Below are positions 9,187-18,297 of a stretch of DNA of 64,000 nt, one piece after another. Under the pieces are notes generated by a model. The model searched no databases. It worked only from the letters and a program-made list of their open reading frames with translations, and was not told where the DNA came from. Location: assembly GCF_003991195.1 (NCBI RefSeq), contig NZ_RCWL01000001.1, forward strand, positions 744,001 through 808,000, in the 5' to 3' direction. The DNA is from Gynurincola endophyticus. Its GTDB lineage: Bacteria; Bacteroidota; Bacteroidia; Chitinophagales; Chitinophagaceae. The first letter of the stretch is position 1. Every line of letters begins with the position of its first letter. A program made the translations under genes and the position numbers.

Positions 9187-9441
9187 TTATGATGATGCAC
9201 TTTTTTCTTTGATTGCTTCCAGTTTCGCCTTTCTTTTTTCAACGCCGGCTGCCAGAATTTTACCGGCTTTTCTTACTTTTTCATTGAACTTTTTTTCACC
9301 TATTACTTCTTTAAGATGTGAGAAGGTAGCAGTTAATATTTCTTCTGTTTCTTTGCGAAGGATTTGATTTTTTTCTTTCAGATTAGGTTTTTTTGCTTTT
9401 TCCATATTAATACTTGGTTTTGGAGCTGTGAATTTAATCAT
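9187..9441 (-). CDS. Small lysine-rich helical protein
   Basis: This 84-residue protein is rich in Lys, Glu and Ala and is predicted to be almost all helical (RKETEEILTATFSHLKEVIG, KAGKILAAGVEKRKAKLEAI). A shorter start at Met13 (9405) is possible. I do not recognise the family; the composition would suit a small nucleic-acid- or protein-binding factor, but that is a guess. A clean terminator 46 nt after the stop supports it being a real gene. Confidence 0.55.
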   Translation of the reverse strand: MIKFTAPKPSINMEKAKKPNLKEKNQILRKETEEILTATFSHLKEVIGEKKFNEKVRKAGKILAAGVEKRKAKLEAIKEKSASS

Positions 9442-9596
9442 ATGGCGATATTTCCAATGTTAAGTTTTGATGGCTCCCCGAATGGCTGAGCAACACAAAT
9501 TTGAGTTGAGATTTATCTAAAGCTGGCTAAAAAATCTTAACTTTTGCTTTTATAAACGGTTCAGAAGGGTATTATACATTTAAAACCAAGGCACTC

Positions 9597-10592
9597 ATGA
9601 AGAAATTACTGTTCTGCGTTCTAGTGACAGGAATTGTTTTTACTGCTTGTAAAATAAATAAGAAAACAGCCGGGGCTGTTGAAAAGGCAGGAAATCCGGT
9701 TTTTGAAGGATGGTATGCAGACCCGGAAGGCATTATTTTCGATAATAAATATTGGATATTTCCTACTTACTCTGCTAAATATACCGAGCAGGTATTTATG
9801 GATGCTTTTTCATCCCCCGATTTAATTAACTGGACGAAACATGAAAGGATCGTTGATACCTCTGCTGTTAAATGGATCTGGCGGGCTATGTGGGCACCGG
9901 CTATTGTAAAGAAAGACAACCGTTATTTTCTTTTTTTCGGGGGTAACGATATTCAAAACAACAATGAACCCGGCGGAATCGGAGTAGCAGTGGCTGATCG
10001 TCCCGAAGGTCCGTATAAAGACCATATCGGAAAACCTTTGATTGATAAAATAGTAAACGGTGCACAACCCATTGATCAGTTTGTGTTTAAAGACGCAGAC
10101 GGAACTTATTACATGTATTATGGTGGTTGGAAACATTGTAATATCGTAAAACTTAATCATGATTTTACCGGTATCGTTCCTTTTGATGACGGCAGTTTTT
10201 ATAAAGAAGTAACTCCTGAAAATTATGTGGAAGGTCCGTTTATGTTTATGCGAAACGGTAAATATTATTTCATGTGGTCAGAAGGTGGTTGGACAGGTCC
10301 TGATTATTCAGTAGCTTATGCGATAGCTGATAGTCCGTTCGGGCCATTCAAGCGTATTGATAAGATCCTTCAGCAGGATCCTGAAGTAGCGACGGGAGCA
10401 GGCCACCATTCAGTAATACACGAGCCCAAAAGTGATAAATATTACATTGTATATCATCGCCGGCCTTTAGGAGAAACAAACGGTAATCACCGGGTAACTT
10501 GTATCGAAGAAATGCGTTTTGATGAACAAGGACTGATTAAACCGGTGAAGATTACGTTTGAGGGAGTGGAGCAGAACAAAATTGAAAAATAG
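9597..10592 (+). CDS. Glycoside hydrolase family 43 lipoprotein
   Basis: This 331-residue protein starts with a lipoprotein signal (MKKLLFCVLVTGIVFTAC, lipobox Cys 18). The mature part is a five-bladed propeller of GH43 type: FEGWYADPEGIIFDNKYWI carries the catalytic-base Asp, IDQFVFKDADGTYYMYYGG holds the pKa-modulating Asp, and YVEGPFMF holds the proton-donor Glu. GH43 enzymes release arabinose or xylose from plant polysaccharides; the exact substrate cannot be read from sequence. There is no SusCD pair nearby, so this is not a classical polysaccharide utilisation locus. Confidence 0.85.
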   Translation: MKKLLFCVLVTGIVFTACKINKKTAGAVEKAGNPVFEGWYADPEGIIFDNKYWIFPTYSAKYTEQVFMDAFSSPDLINWTKHERIVDTSAVKWIWRAMWAPAIVKKDNRYFLFFGGNDIQNNNEPGGIGVAVADRPEGPYKDHIGKPLIDKIVNGAQPIDQFVFKDADGTYYMYYGGWKHCNIVKLNHDFTGIVPFDDGSFYKEVTPENYVEGPFMFMRNGKYYFMWSEGGWTGPDYSVAYAIADSPFGPFKRIDKILQQDPEVATGAGHHSVIHEPKSDKYYIVYHRRPLGETNGNHRVTCIEEMRFDEQGLIKPVKITFEGVEQNKIEK

Positions 10593-10602
10593 AGGTTAAT
10601 CA

Positions 10603-10646
10603 ATCAAGAAGGGAGTTACTCTTATAAGAGTAGCTCCCTTCTTGAT
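10603..10646. terminator. Long bidirectional hairpin between convergent genes
   Basis: ATCAAGAAGGGAG pairs with CTCCCTTCTTGAT, extended inward by TACTCTT/AAGAGTA with one mismatch. It lies between the GH43 stop (10592) and the convergent DUF2059 stop (10676). Confidence 0.65.
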
Positions 10647-10675
10647 AATGTAATTTCTATAAAAGAATACTGATA

Positions 10676-11122
10676 TTAATTTTTTTCGAGATAGCCTTTT
10701 TCTATAAGCCTGTTAACAACTCTCTCTGCAATTTTTTCTCCCCATTCTTCTCCAACTTTATAAGAATCCTGTATTATTAAAGGCATTGTTCTGATCAGTT
10801 TTTTTCCAAGGTCTGTTTCGTAGAAACTGATTAACGCTTCTATTTCTTTCAATGAAAAGTATTTGGCATAAATCGGTACCACCTGGTCAATAATTTCATT
10901 AGAGTTCATTTCCTTTAAAAGCTCATCCCAGAACTCAACAGGCACATCAGGAAAGGTTTTTTTGAAATTTGTAACCATGTTCGTTACAAACTGAACTCCT
11001 ATATCACCGGCACCTGTCAACACCATTAAATTTTTTATTTTCTGACTTTTTAATTCATCATTCTGTGCAAAGCCTGATGAAATGAAGAACAGGCAACATA
11101 AGAACAAGATTACATTTTTCAT
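10676..11122 (-). CDS. DUF2059-domain secreted protein
   Basis: This 148-residue protein has a signal peptide ending SSGFAQ. It shows the helical DUF2059 pattern FSLKEIEALISFYETDLGKK, then MPLIIQDSYKVGEEWGEKIA. The family is widespread, probably periplasmic, and lacks a known biochemical function. It is monocistronic and convergent with GH43. Confidence 0.75.
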   Translation of the reverse strand: MKNVILFLCCLFFISSGFAQNDELKSQKIKNLMVLTGAGDIGVQFVTNMVTNFKKTFPDVPVEFWDELLKEMNSNEIIDQVVPIYAKYFSLKEIEALISFYETDLGKKLIRTMPLIIQDSYKVGEEWGEKIAERVVNRLIEKGYLEKN

Positions 11123-11334
11123 TTTTAAAGTTTAGATGAATCAGGCAGTGAATGGCGCTGCCACAATTGGATAAGCTTTATCTATTAATAACGCCTGGAT
11201 GCTTGCTATATTGCAGTACGGATACCTTGGATGTAATCAAAGTAAGGTGAAATATCTGTTGGAGAAGACGGATTTTTTATATAAATACTAATTTGTTAGG
11301 AATAATACTAATTGATTAGTAGTTTTGTGTTTAA

Positions 11335-12771
11335 ATGGTAATTATGCACTTTACGAGAAATACATTTGTCTGCCTGGTCAACTTATTTTTTTGGATGGGG
11401 AGTGTTTTTCCTGTTTTTGCACAGCAGGGAATTGATTTCAGAGAGTCTGTAAAATGGGATAGCATTCTTCGTTTGTCAGAGGAGCAGCAACGGTTAATTT
11501 TTGTGGATGTGTATACTGACTGGTGCGGTCCTTGCCGTGAAATGGATGCCCATGTATTTGTGCTGCCAGAAGTAGGTACTTTCTTTAACAGCAATTTTAT
11601 CAATATTAAAATCAATGCGGAAAAGGGGGAAGGGATTGAGCTGGCTAAAAGGTATGCCGTTACAGCTTATCCTACTTATCTGTTTATAGATGCAGCAGGC
11701 GAGCTGGTGCACCGTAAAAACGGTTCTATGCCTGCCGGTTATTTTCTGGAATTGGGAAACACGGTGTTGTCTGAGTATAATCCGGCTGAAACAATAGAAG
11801 AAATGGAGATATTATATCCCACCCGGAAAAATGATAAGGTTTTTATGTTCAGGTATCTGAAAATGCTGACTAAACGCCAGCTTCCGGTAGCTGTATTATT
11901 GAATGATTATTTTGAATTATTAAATGAAGAGGAGAAATCCTTTCCGGAGAATTTGCAGTTGGTTTTAGACAATGGGGTATTTTCTAACCGGCAGATTATT
12001 TTGGGTGCTGCGTTGGATGCTTTAACGGCAAATGAAGAGGTGTTCGCATTGCTGAAAAAACCTGCTTATAACCCAACGCTTGAAATGATCAGCGAAAGTG
12101 CATTGGAAACTTCACTGGAGTTTGCCATCCATCATAAAGACACGCAATTAATGAAAATGGTATGGGATAAGGCGCCTGCACCAGATGAAGAATATTTTGA
12201 CAATAGAAATTCGTATCTCCTCGATTATTATTATCAAACCAAACAGTATGCTGCTTACCGGCAGGCAGCGATCAATTATATTGAAAACCATTTACTGAAA
12301 ATATCACTGGATACATTGGCCATCAATGATAAAAGAGTATATGACGAACAGTTGAAATATGTAGCAGACAACCGCGAAGCAATCATTCAACGTTCGGGCG
12401 AGCATTATGTAAGTGAAAAATATTTAACGATGTACAAACGAACGCAAACGATACAGTTGTTAAATGCTATTTATTTGCATACCCGTCAATTAATAAAGAT
12501 AAATTCTGAACCGATTGTATTAAAGAAGGCAAAACGCTGGGCCGGTTTTATTGTGAAAGAAGCAGAAAAAGATGCTATATACTATCATAAGGTTTTACCG
12601 TATTATAAAATGCTTTCGTATGAGATAAGTTATTTAAAGGGGAGGAGAAAGCAATCAATCAGGCAGATAAATGATTTGATTCAGTCGGTGAGTGATGATG
12701 AAAGTTTATTCAAAGAACTACAAAAAAGGAAAGCGGATTTTACTAATCAGGCTCATCAGTTGATCAAATGA
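11335..12771 (+). CDS. Secreted thioredoxin-like protein with helical C-terminal domain
   Basis: This 478-residue protein has a signal peptide ending VFPVFAQ. A thioredoxin fold (residues about 35-150) contains the redox motif WCGPC and the cis-Pro region AVTAYPTYLFID. The remaining ~320 residues are helical and unassigned. It resembles the thioredoxin_7/DsbD-C-like periplasmic proteins of Bacteroidota. It probably acts as a periplasmic thiol reductant or chaperone; its partner is unknown. ATG 11344 (MHFTRN) is an alternative start. A -7-like TAGTTTTG lies at 11320-11327. Confidence 0.75.
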   Translation: MVIMHFTRNTFVCLVNLFFWMGSVFPVFAQQGIDFRESVKWDSILRLSEEQQRLIFVDVYTDWCGPCREMDAHVFVLPEVGTFFNSNFINIKINAEKGEGIELAKRYAVTAYPTYLFIDAAGELVHRKNGSMPAGYFLELGNTVLSEYNPAETIEEMEILYPTRKNDKVFMFRYLKMLTKRQLPVAVLLNDYFELLNEEEKSFPENLQLVLDNGVFSNRQIILGAALDALTANEEVFALLKKPAYNPTLEMISESALETSLEFAIHHKDTQLMKMVWDKAPAPDEEYFDNRNSYLLDYYYQTKQYAAYRQAAINYIENHLLKISLDTLAINDKRVYDEQLKYVADNREAIIQRSGEHYVSEKYLTMYKRTQTIQLLNAIYLHTRQLIKINSEPIVLKKAKRWAGFIVKEAEKDAIYYHKVLPYYKMLSYEISYLKGRRKQSIRQINDLIQSVSDDESLFKELQKRKADFTNQAHQLIK

Positions 12772-12830
12772 GGCTCAGAAAGTGCTGATTTTGAGCCATA
12801 TTTATTGGTTATGTATGCTTAAATAGGTAT

Positions 12831-12902
12831 TTAGCTCACTTTTGATGCTTTTGTAGCTCAATATTTAATAAATTTGAGCTACATTTATATTAAATTTGAG
12901 CT
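12831..12902 (+). promoter_or_regulatory. Operator array upstream of the Fic gene
   Basis: Four copies of the half-site TAGCTCAA or its complement TTGAGCTA lie here: TAGCTCAc at 12832-12839, TAGCTCAA at 12854-12861, TTGAGCTA at 12874-12881 and TTGAGCTT at 12896-12903. The first two point one way and the last two the other, each pair spaced 22 bp. Two TAAATTTG boxes (12869-12876, 12891-12898), each matching TAnnTTTG, overlap the right-hand sites. The layout suggests autoregulation by the winged-helix domain of the adjacent Fic protein; that link is inferred. Confidence 0.7.
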
Positions 12903-12908
12903 TGAATT

Positions 12909-13943
12909 ATGAGTGTTAAAGATAGTATATTGAAAGTTGTAGAGGAGCATCAGATTGTATCCTCAAAGGAGATTTATGAAGGAATAAATCTTAAAATAGG
13001 TTATGCAACTGTAAAACGAGCTATTAATCAATTGATTGCTGAGGGGCTACTGAATGCGACAGGAAAGGGAAAAGCTACAAGATATTCCATAAGTGAATCT
13101 TACAAAATTTTATTCAACATTGATGCAGATGAATATTTTGCGAAAGAGCAGGATGAGAGGGATATTATTGAAAATTTTGATCTTAAACTTATTCCAGAGA
13201 TTTTACTTAAAACAAATGTTTTCACAGACGTAGAAATTCTTTATCTAAATCAATTACATGAGCAGTTTAAAAAGAATATAGCCGCACTTTCTCAAAGCGA
13301 ATATAATAAAGAAATGGAGCGATTAGCTATAGATTTAAGCTGGAAATCTTCACAAATTGAAGGAAATACTTATACGCTTTTAGAAACCGAAAGGTTATTA
13401 AGAGATAAAGAAACTGCAGCGGGTAAGCCAAAGGATGATGCTATTATGCTTTTAAACCATAAAGAAGCATTGAATTTTATTATTACGCATCCTGATTATA
13501 TTGTTCCTCTAACGATTAGAGGTATTGAAGATATTCATAGCCTTTTGATTAAAGACTTAGGGGTAGATCGTAATATTCGTAAAGGAAGAGTCGGTATTTC
13601 AGGAACTAACTATAAGCCGTTAGATAATGAATACCAGATAAGAGATTCTCTGTTTCAAATGTGTGAGTTAATTAATAAGAAAGATAATGTGTTTGAGAAA
13701 TCTTTGCTTGCGATAGTACTGCTTTCCTACATTCAGGCTTTTGTTGACGGAAATAAAAGAACTGCACGGATTGTTAGTAACGCAATATTGATAGCTAGCG
13801 GATATTGCCCATTATCTTTTAGAACAGTCGATTCGATTGATTATAAAAAGGCTATGCTTATATTTTATGAGCAAAATAATATCAGTGCTTTTAAGAAGAT
13901 ATTTATTCAGCAATACGAATTTGCGATAAATACATATTTCTGA
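12909..13943 (+). CDS. Winged-helix Fic-domain protein with catalytic His replaced by Gln
   Basis: This 344-residue protein has an N-terminal winged helix (residues about 1-65, GYATVKRAINQLIAEGLLNA). A class-II-type inhibitory motif follows (S147-S-Q-I-E151-G152, matching [S/T]xxxE[G/N]), then a Fic core. The Fic signature HPFxDGN[GK]Rxx R reads Q276-A-F-V-D-G-N-K-R-T-A-R, so the usual catalytic base His is Gln while the ATP-binding residues remain. Fic enzymes transfer AMP or related groups to proteins; loss of His normally abolishes transfer. It may act mainly as a DNA-binding regulator or have altered chemistry. The operator array upstream supports self-control. Confidence 0.8.
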   Translation: MSVKDSILKVVEEHQIVSSKEIYEGINLKIGYATVKRAINQLIAEGLLNATGKGKATRYSISESYKILFNIDADEYFAKEQDERDIIENFDLKLIPEILLKTNVFTDVEILYLNQLHEQFKKNIAALSQSEYNKEMERLAIDLSWKSSQIEGNTYTLLETERLLRDKETAAGKPKDDAIMLLNHKEALNFIITHPDYIVPLTIRGIEDIHSLLIKDLGVDRNIRKGRVGISGTNYKPLDNEYQIRDSLFQMCELINKKDNVFEKSLLAIVLLSYIQAFVDGNKRTARIVSNAILIASGYCPLSFRTVDSIDYKKAMLIFYEQNNISAFKKIFIQQYEFAINTYF

Positions 13944-13973
13944 AATTAAGTACAGCTGATTAATATACTTCAC

Positions 13974-14377
13974 ATGAATCATATGCAGGACTCTTCCACT
14001 TTAGTTTTTAAATATCGCGATTGGAACAATGAAAATCATAAAAGGTTACTGTTCGAGCAGGAACTTTTTTTAGTTCATACTTAAATTTTAATGATCCGTT
14101 TGATGGTACTTTACCTTTTAAGTATAGTAATTTATCTACTGAAGCAATAGTAAGAAAGATAATGTCAGCAGAAGTTAGGACAAACTCTCGTCAGAGTGAT
14201 GAAGAAATATTAGATAAAATTATAGATCTAAATCTGAGAGGTGCGCTTGATCCACCAAATATATTACCATTAATTGAGAGATATATAACAGAAAGGATAT
14301 TACCTTTTTTGAGAAATGTTGGTATTGCCTGTTTTTGTCACAGTGCATATAATATTCTTCTTTGGTCATACAGGTAG
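13974..14377 (+). pseudogene. DUF2971-family gene, frameshifted and C-terminally truncated
   Basis: A first frame from ATG 13974 reads FKYRDWNNENHKRLLFEQEL and then stops at 14084. The adjacent frame continues with FFSSYLNFNDPFDGTLPF and runs to 14377, ending GIACFCHSAYNILLWSYR. These are DUF2971 hallmarks (the FNDPFD motif and a late CFS..NILLWSHY block). The break lies in a run of seven T at 14065-14071; one extra T would restore the frame. Even when restored the protein is about 135 residues and stops inside the LLWS block, whereas family members continue for roughly 100 more residues. I infer a decayed gene. Confidence 0.7.
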
Positions 14378-14454
14378 ATTAAATAGTTGCAAGTTTTTTT
14401 CTATTTTGTAAGTTTTACCACCACTTGTGCAACTAACACTGAAAAGTGGTGAAG

Positions 14455-15792
14455 ATGCATTGGATAATAATCGTTTTTTTCTTAGTTATTGTTGCCGTAA
14501 AAGGTATCAGTCAGTCTGATTTGTTACGAGAATATATTGAAATTCAACAGCAAAGGCTCCATTTTAATGGTGTGGTACTGGTTACCAAAAATAACCGGCC
14601 ATTATACAGCATCGCTGTCGGAAAAGCTTCACAAGAGTTAAATGTACCAATGATATCTTCAGCGGTATTTAGAGTGGCGTCTGTCAGCAAACAGTTCACC
14701 GCTATGTTGGTGGCGCTTGCGATGCAGGAAAAAAGACTGCACCCGGAAGATTCTCTGGCAATGTTCTTTCCGTCATTAAAAGACACGGCATGGCGGCACA
14801 TTACTATACACCAATTATTATCACATACTTCCGGTATTCCGCATAACGAAGGAATCAGTGATTACTGGACGATCAAGTCGAGGTTACCCCTCACAAAAGA
14901 ACAGGCATTAGCTGAAATTTTTAACACGAAACTATTATTTACTGCCGGTGCCGGTATGAGTTATTCGAGTCCCGGCTATTTTTTATTAGCCAGCATTTTA
15001 GAAAGCGTTTATAAATGTTCTTACGAAAAATTACTGTCTGAAAAAATATTACAACCGCTGCAGATGAACCGTACGGGCATTTATCATTCGGGTGAGATCA
15101 TTCAGGGGATGGTTGCCGGTTATCATTTACTCAGCGATAGTTTGATTGCTGCGCCTTATCGTGATTATTCATTCATGAAAGGTAGTGGTGATTTGTATTC
15201 AAACGCAGATGACCTGGCAAAATGGAATAATAGTTTTTCTGATAATAACATATGGAGTGAAGGGCTCCGAAAAATGCTTTTCACGGTTTATACGCAAGAA
15301 TCTTCAGCCTATGGATATGGTTGGTTTTACAGACCCGGTAAACGGTCTGCGTGGTATCATGGTGGCGGTTCTTTCGGTTGTTCGGCTTTGTCGGCCTGGT
15401 ATCCTGAAGAGAAAATTTCTATCACTATTTTGAGCAATGTTTCAGTATTACCGGTCAATGAATTATGGAATGATATAGAAAAAATCATTTTTAATGAACC
15501 TATCGGACTACCCGTACTAACCAAGGCGGTTTCCATCAATAAGGAAGCATTAAAAAAGGTGACCGGAAGCTATGTTCAAGGCCAGCAGGAATTAAACATT
15601 TTATTAGTGAATGATCAATTGTATGCGCGACAAGGCGCTCATCCTCCGTTTGAACTTTATCCTGAAAGTTCGGTGAAGTTTTTTGGTAAAAAGGTCAATG
15701 TTGTGTTTACTTTTATAACAGACGGGGAGGGCAATGTGGTAGCGGTTGAAGCGAGCGGAAGAGGGGAGGTATATCATTTTAAGAAGCAATAA
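14455..15792 (+). CDS. Serine hydrolase, class C beta-lactamase family
   Basis: This 445-residue protein has an N-terminal hydrophobic signal (IIIVFFLVIVAVKGISQS). Motifs of the beta-lactamase/transpeptidase-like family are present: SVSKQF (SxxK nucleophile and Lys), YSSPGYF (the YxN position, here Y-S-S), and WYHGGGSFG (replacing the KTG triad with HGG). Such proteins act as esterases, D-aminopeptidases or penicillin-binding proteins rather than true beta-lactamases. It probably faces the periplasm. Only two bases separate its stop from the sigma factor gene, so they are cotranscribed. ATG 14455 was chosen over GTG 14446. Confidence 0.8.
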   Translation: MHWIIIVFFLVIVAVKGISQSDLLREYIEIQQQRLHFNGVVLVTKNNRPLYSIAVGKASQELNVPMISSAVFRVASVSKQFTAMLVALAMQEKRLHPEDSLAMFFPSLKDTAWRHITIHQLLSHTSGIPHNEGISDYWTIKSRLPLTKEQALAEIFNTKLLFTAGAGMSYSSPGYFLLASILESVYKCSYEKLLSEKILQPLQMNRTGIYHSGEIIQGMVAGYHLLSDSLIAAPYRDYSFMKGSGDLYSNADDLAKWNNSFSDNNIWSEGLRKMLFTVYTQESSAYGYGWFYRPGKRSAWYHGGGSFGCSALSAWYPEEKISITILSNVSVLPVNELWNDIEKIIFNEPIGLPVLTKAVSINKEALKKVTGSYVQGQQELNILLVNDQLYARQGAHPPFELYPESSVKFFGKKVNVVFTFITDGEGNVVAVEASGRGEVYHFKKQ

Positions 15793-15794
15793 TC

Positions 15795-16268
15795 ATGGAG
15801 GAAACTCAATTTTTAGCATTGATTGATCAACACCAGGGGATCATTCATAAAGTATGCAGAATCTACCGTGATTCGAAAGAAGACAGGGAAGACCTGTTTC
15901 AGGAAATTGTATTTCAATTATGGAAATCTGTTCCTGACTTTGAATACCGGGCAAGATTCAGTACCTGGATGTACCGGATAGCACTTAGTACAGCGATCGC
16001 CGGTTTTCGCAAAAAGAAACCTGATATTACTTATACCTCTTCGTTACCAGATATCAGTGATGCTCAGCAGGAACCCGGGGGGAGATCGGAACAATTGTTC
16101 GATGCTGTGGGCAGGTTAAATGATGCGGATAAAGCGATCATGCTGCTATATCTGGAAAATCTGAGTTATCAGGAGATTGCCCATATTACCGGCATTACCG
16201 AAAATAATGTAGGCGTAAGGTTAAACAGAATAAAAAGTAAAATCCAGCAACTGCTAAATATAAAGTAA
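15795..16268 (+). CDS. ECF-type RNA polymerase sigma factor
   Basis: This 157-residue protein has sigma region 2 (DREDLFQEIVFQLWKSVPDF, RFSTWMYRIALSTAI) and region 4 (YLENLSYQEIAHITGITENN). It is a short extracytoplasmic-function sigma factor. It lies between a periplasmic serine hydrolase and a small membrane protein; its stop overlaps the next start by one base (TAATG), so translation is coupled. Confidence 0.85.
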   Translation: MEETQFLALIDQHQGIIHKVCRIYRDSKEDREDLFQEIVFQLWKSVPDFEYRARFSTWMYRIALSTAIAGFRKKKPDITYTSSLPDISDAQQEPGGRSEQLFDAVGRLNDADKAIMLLYLENLSYQEIAHITGITENNVGVRLNRIKSKIQQLLNIK

Positions 16269-16807
16269 TGGAACAAGATATCTTAAAATCAATATGGCAA
16301 GGGGCCGATGCCGTGGCTAAGCCGGAGAATGAAATAAGAAGTATGTTACAGGAAAGAAAACACCCTGTGTTAAAACGCATCCGCAAGCAATTGATAATAG
16401 AAACAATTGCTTTTGCTTTGTTGCTTTTTGTTTATTATGACATCTTCGACGGAGATCAAAAACCCTTTTATGTAAATGCTTTTTTAGTAATAGCATTGAT
16501 CTTACTCATAGTTCATAATATCGTGGTTTACTTTATCGTCAGAAATCCTTTTAAAGGAGGAGATGTCAAACAATCATTAAACAATCGTCTGCAGAAAATA
16601 AAATTTCATGCGAAAGTATCTGTTGTAAATAGGATATTGGTGAATAGTTCTTTGTTACTCTTCTTTACATCTGTTATTGTGATGACTACAATAAAGGGAT
16701 GGATATTGGTTTTGTTAGCCTTTTTCTTCATCGTACAATTATTTCTCTTATACAGAATATGGATGAAACGTATCGGACAACTGAAAAATACGATAGAACA
16801 GTTTTGA
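16268..16807 (+). CDS. Four-TM membrane protein, candidate anti-sigma partner
   Basis: This 179-residue protein has an N-terminal cytoplasmic stretch (MEQDILKSIWQGADAVAK) and four hydrophobic helices arranged as two pairs (IETIAFALLLFVYYDI, NAFLVIALILLIVHNIVVYF, then two near residues 120-165). I do not recognise a zinc anti-sigma motif. Its coupling to the ECF sigma gene makes an anti-sigma or sensor role likely, but this is inferred from position. Confidence 0.6.
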   Translation: MEQDILKSIWQGADAVAKPENEIRSMLQERKHPVLKRIRKQLIIETIAFALLLFVYYDIFDGDQKPFYVNAFLVIALILLIVHNIVVYFIVRNPFKGGDVKQSLNNRLQKIKFHAKVSVVNRILVNSSLLLFFTSVIVMTTIKGWILVLLAFFFIVQLFLLYRIWMKRIGQLKNTIEQF

Positions 16808-16968
16808 ATATTAATAATTTTTTAGGGTTCGATTGATCATGATTCATGAAAAGGAGTCCGTTTATTATTGGTAACGCAGATGGCATCCGTTTTGTACAAA
16901 AATGGCAATGCCACTGCCTGAAAAGTCCGTAGAGAAAGCCATGTTGCTTTATCTAAAACATCCACCAT

Positions 16969-18174
16969 ATGACACGACTTTTACCTTTCTCTTTTTTAAC
17001 GGCTTTACTTTTTCATTTTCAAGTCTCCGCACAAAACCCTTTTCTCGAATATGCCATGATCAATAGTTGTGGTACAGAAGGGGCTAACGAATTTGTAGTA
17101 ATCAATACTGGTTCAACGGCTATCAATGTTCAACGCTTGAGCTTTGCCTATTCACAAACTTCAATGGGTACCGGTGACCCTATCGTTGATGGCCGAACCT
17201 CAAATATATGGGTTCCTGCACCTACTGGTGCAGGAGTGCTAACCGGTGGTTGCACGTTAATTCCTGTTACATCAGGTACGGTACCTGCCAATAGCCGGAT
17301 ATTGATTATACCATCGCAATTTACTTCATCTTATAATATAAGTAGTTTATGCTCGGGTGGTAACCTGTACGTACTGTACTTTAATACATCTCTTGCTTTT
17401 AGCTGGACGATAGCAGTAGCCGGTAATTTTGCCAATAGTATAGCGGGGGGAGGTAGTGCAAACCGCTTCATGCGCGTGACTTACTATGATGCTACCAATA
17501 CGGCTATATCGGTACAGGAAAGACAATATGCTCCTAACAGTCTATCATCGTACCTGGGATCCGGTGATGGTGCTGGCGTAAGATGGCCGGCTGCTGGTCC
17601 TGTACGATACCTGAATACCGGCTGCACGAATGCTGTATTACCACTACAGGTGCTTTCTTTCTCCGGACGATTATTGGATGGTTATGCAACGTTTGATGCT
17701 ATGCTGGCAGAAAATGAAACTCACTATCAGACGGTGTTGGAGAAAAGTGATAATGGAATAGATTTTTATCAGGCACAATTAATAGAAGTACAACCGTCTC
17801 AAAATGTTACCAAACTTCAATTTACTGATCCGGAAAAAGTGGATACCAGAAGGATGTACCGGATAAAATTACAGGATGATAACAAAACTATTTATTCTAC
17901 TATACTGATACTTCAGCCGGAAAAGCAGAAAAACGAACTTACATTATATTCAAACGGTGGTAATATTGTTGCCGGTTTTTATACAGAACAACGGCAAATG
18001 GTTACAGTCAGAGCTGTCAATACCAGTGGAAATGTTTTATGGACAAAACAACAACAGGTAGAAAAAGGGTTGAATAATTTTACACTTGGCTGGAAGAATA
18101 CTACGGCACAAGTGGTCATCGTGCAAGTGATTGGACAGGATTTTTTACTTAGCAAACAAATACTGGTAAGATAA
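16969..18174 (+). CDS. Secreted protein with T9SS type A-like C-terminal domain
   Basis: This 401-residue protein has a signal peptide ending FQVSAQ. The N-terminal half (INSCGTEGANEFVVINTGST, residues about 30-200) looks like a lamin-tail-type beta-sandwich. The middle (VLEKSDNGIDFYQAQLIEV) is typical of Bacteroidota surface proteins. The last ~80 residues end with FLLSKQILVR and resemble a type A sorting signal. It is therefore probably exported by the type IX system and attached to the surface. Function unknown. Confidence 0.65.
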   Translation: MTRLLPFSFLTALLFHFQVSAQNPFLEYAMINSCGTEGANEFVVINTGSTAINVQRLSFAYSQTSMGTGDPIVDGRTSNIWVPAPTGAGVLTGGCTLIPVTSGTVPANSRILIIPSQFTSSYNISSLCSGGNLYVLYFNTSLAFSWTIAVAGNFANSIAGGGSANRFMRVTYYDATNTAISVQERQYAPNSLSSYLGSGDGAGVRWPAAGPVRYLNTGCTNAVLPLQVLSFSGRLLDGYATFDAMLAENETHYQTVLEKSDNGIDFYQAQLIEVQPSQNVTKLQFTDPEKVDTRRMYRIKLQDDNKTIYSTILILQPEKQKNELTLYSNGGNIVAGFYTEQRQMVTVRAVNTSGNVLWTKQQQVEKGLNNFTLGWKNTTAQVVIVQVIGQDFLLSKQILVR

Positions 18175-18297
18175 GTGAACAAGATATGAGGAGTGTGATT
18201 TTATATGTATCACTGAGCGTTCACTTAGTATAGTGGATTATATAGGATAGATGCAGCTCAATAGTACTATAATATTCTTACAACAGTAAAATAAAAA

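Noticed and set aside
14162-14377. Independent 71-residue gene
   Set aside because: Its sequence continues upstream in the same frame with FNDPFDG, so it is the rear part of a frameshifted DUF2971 gene.
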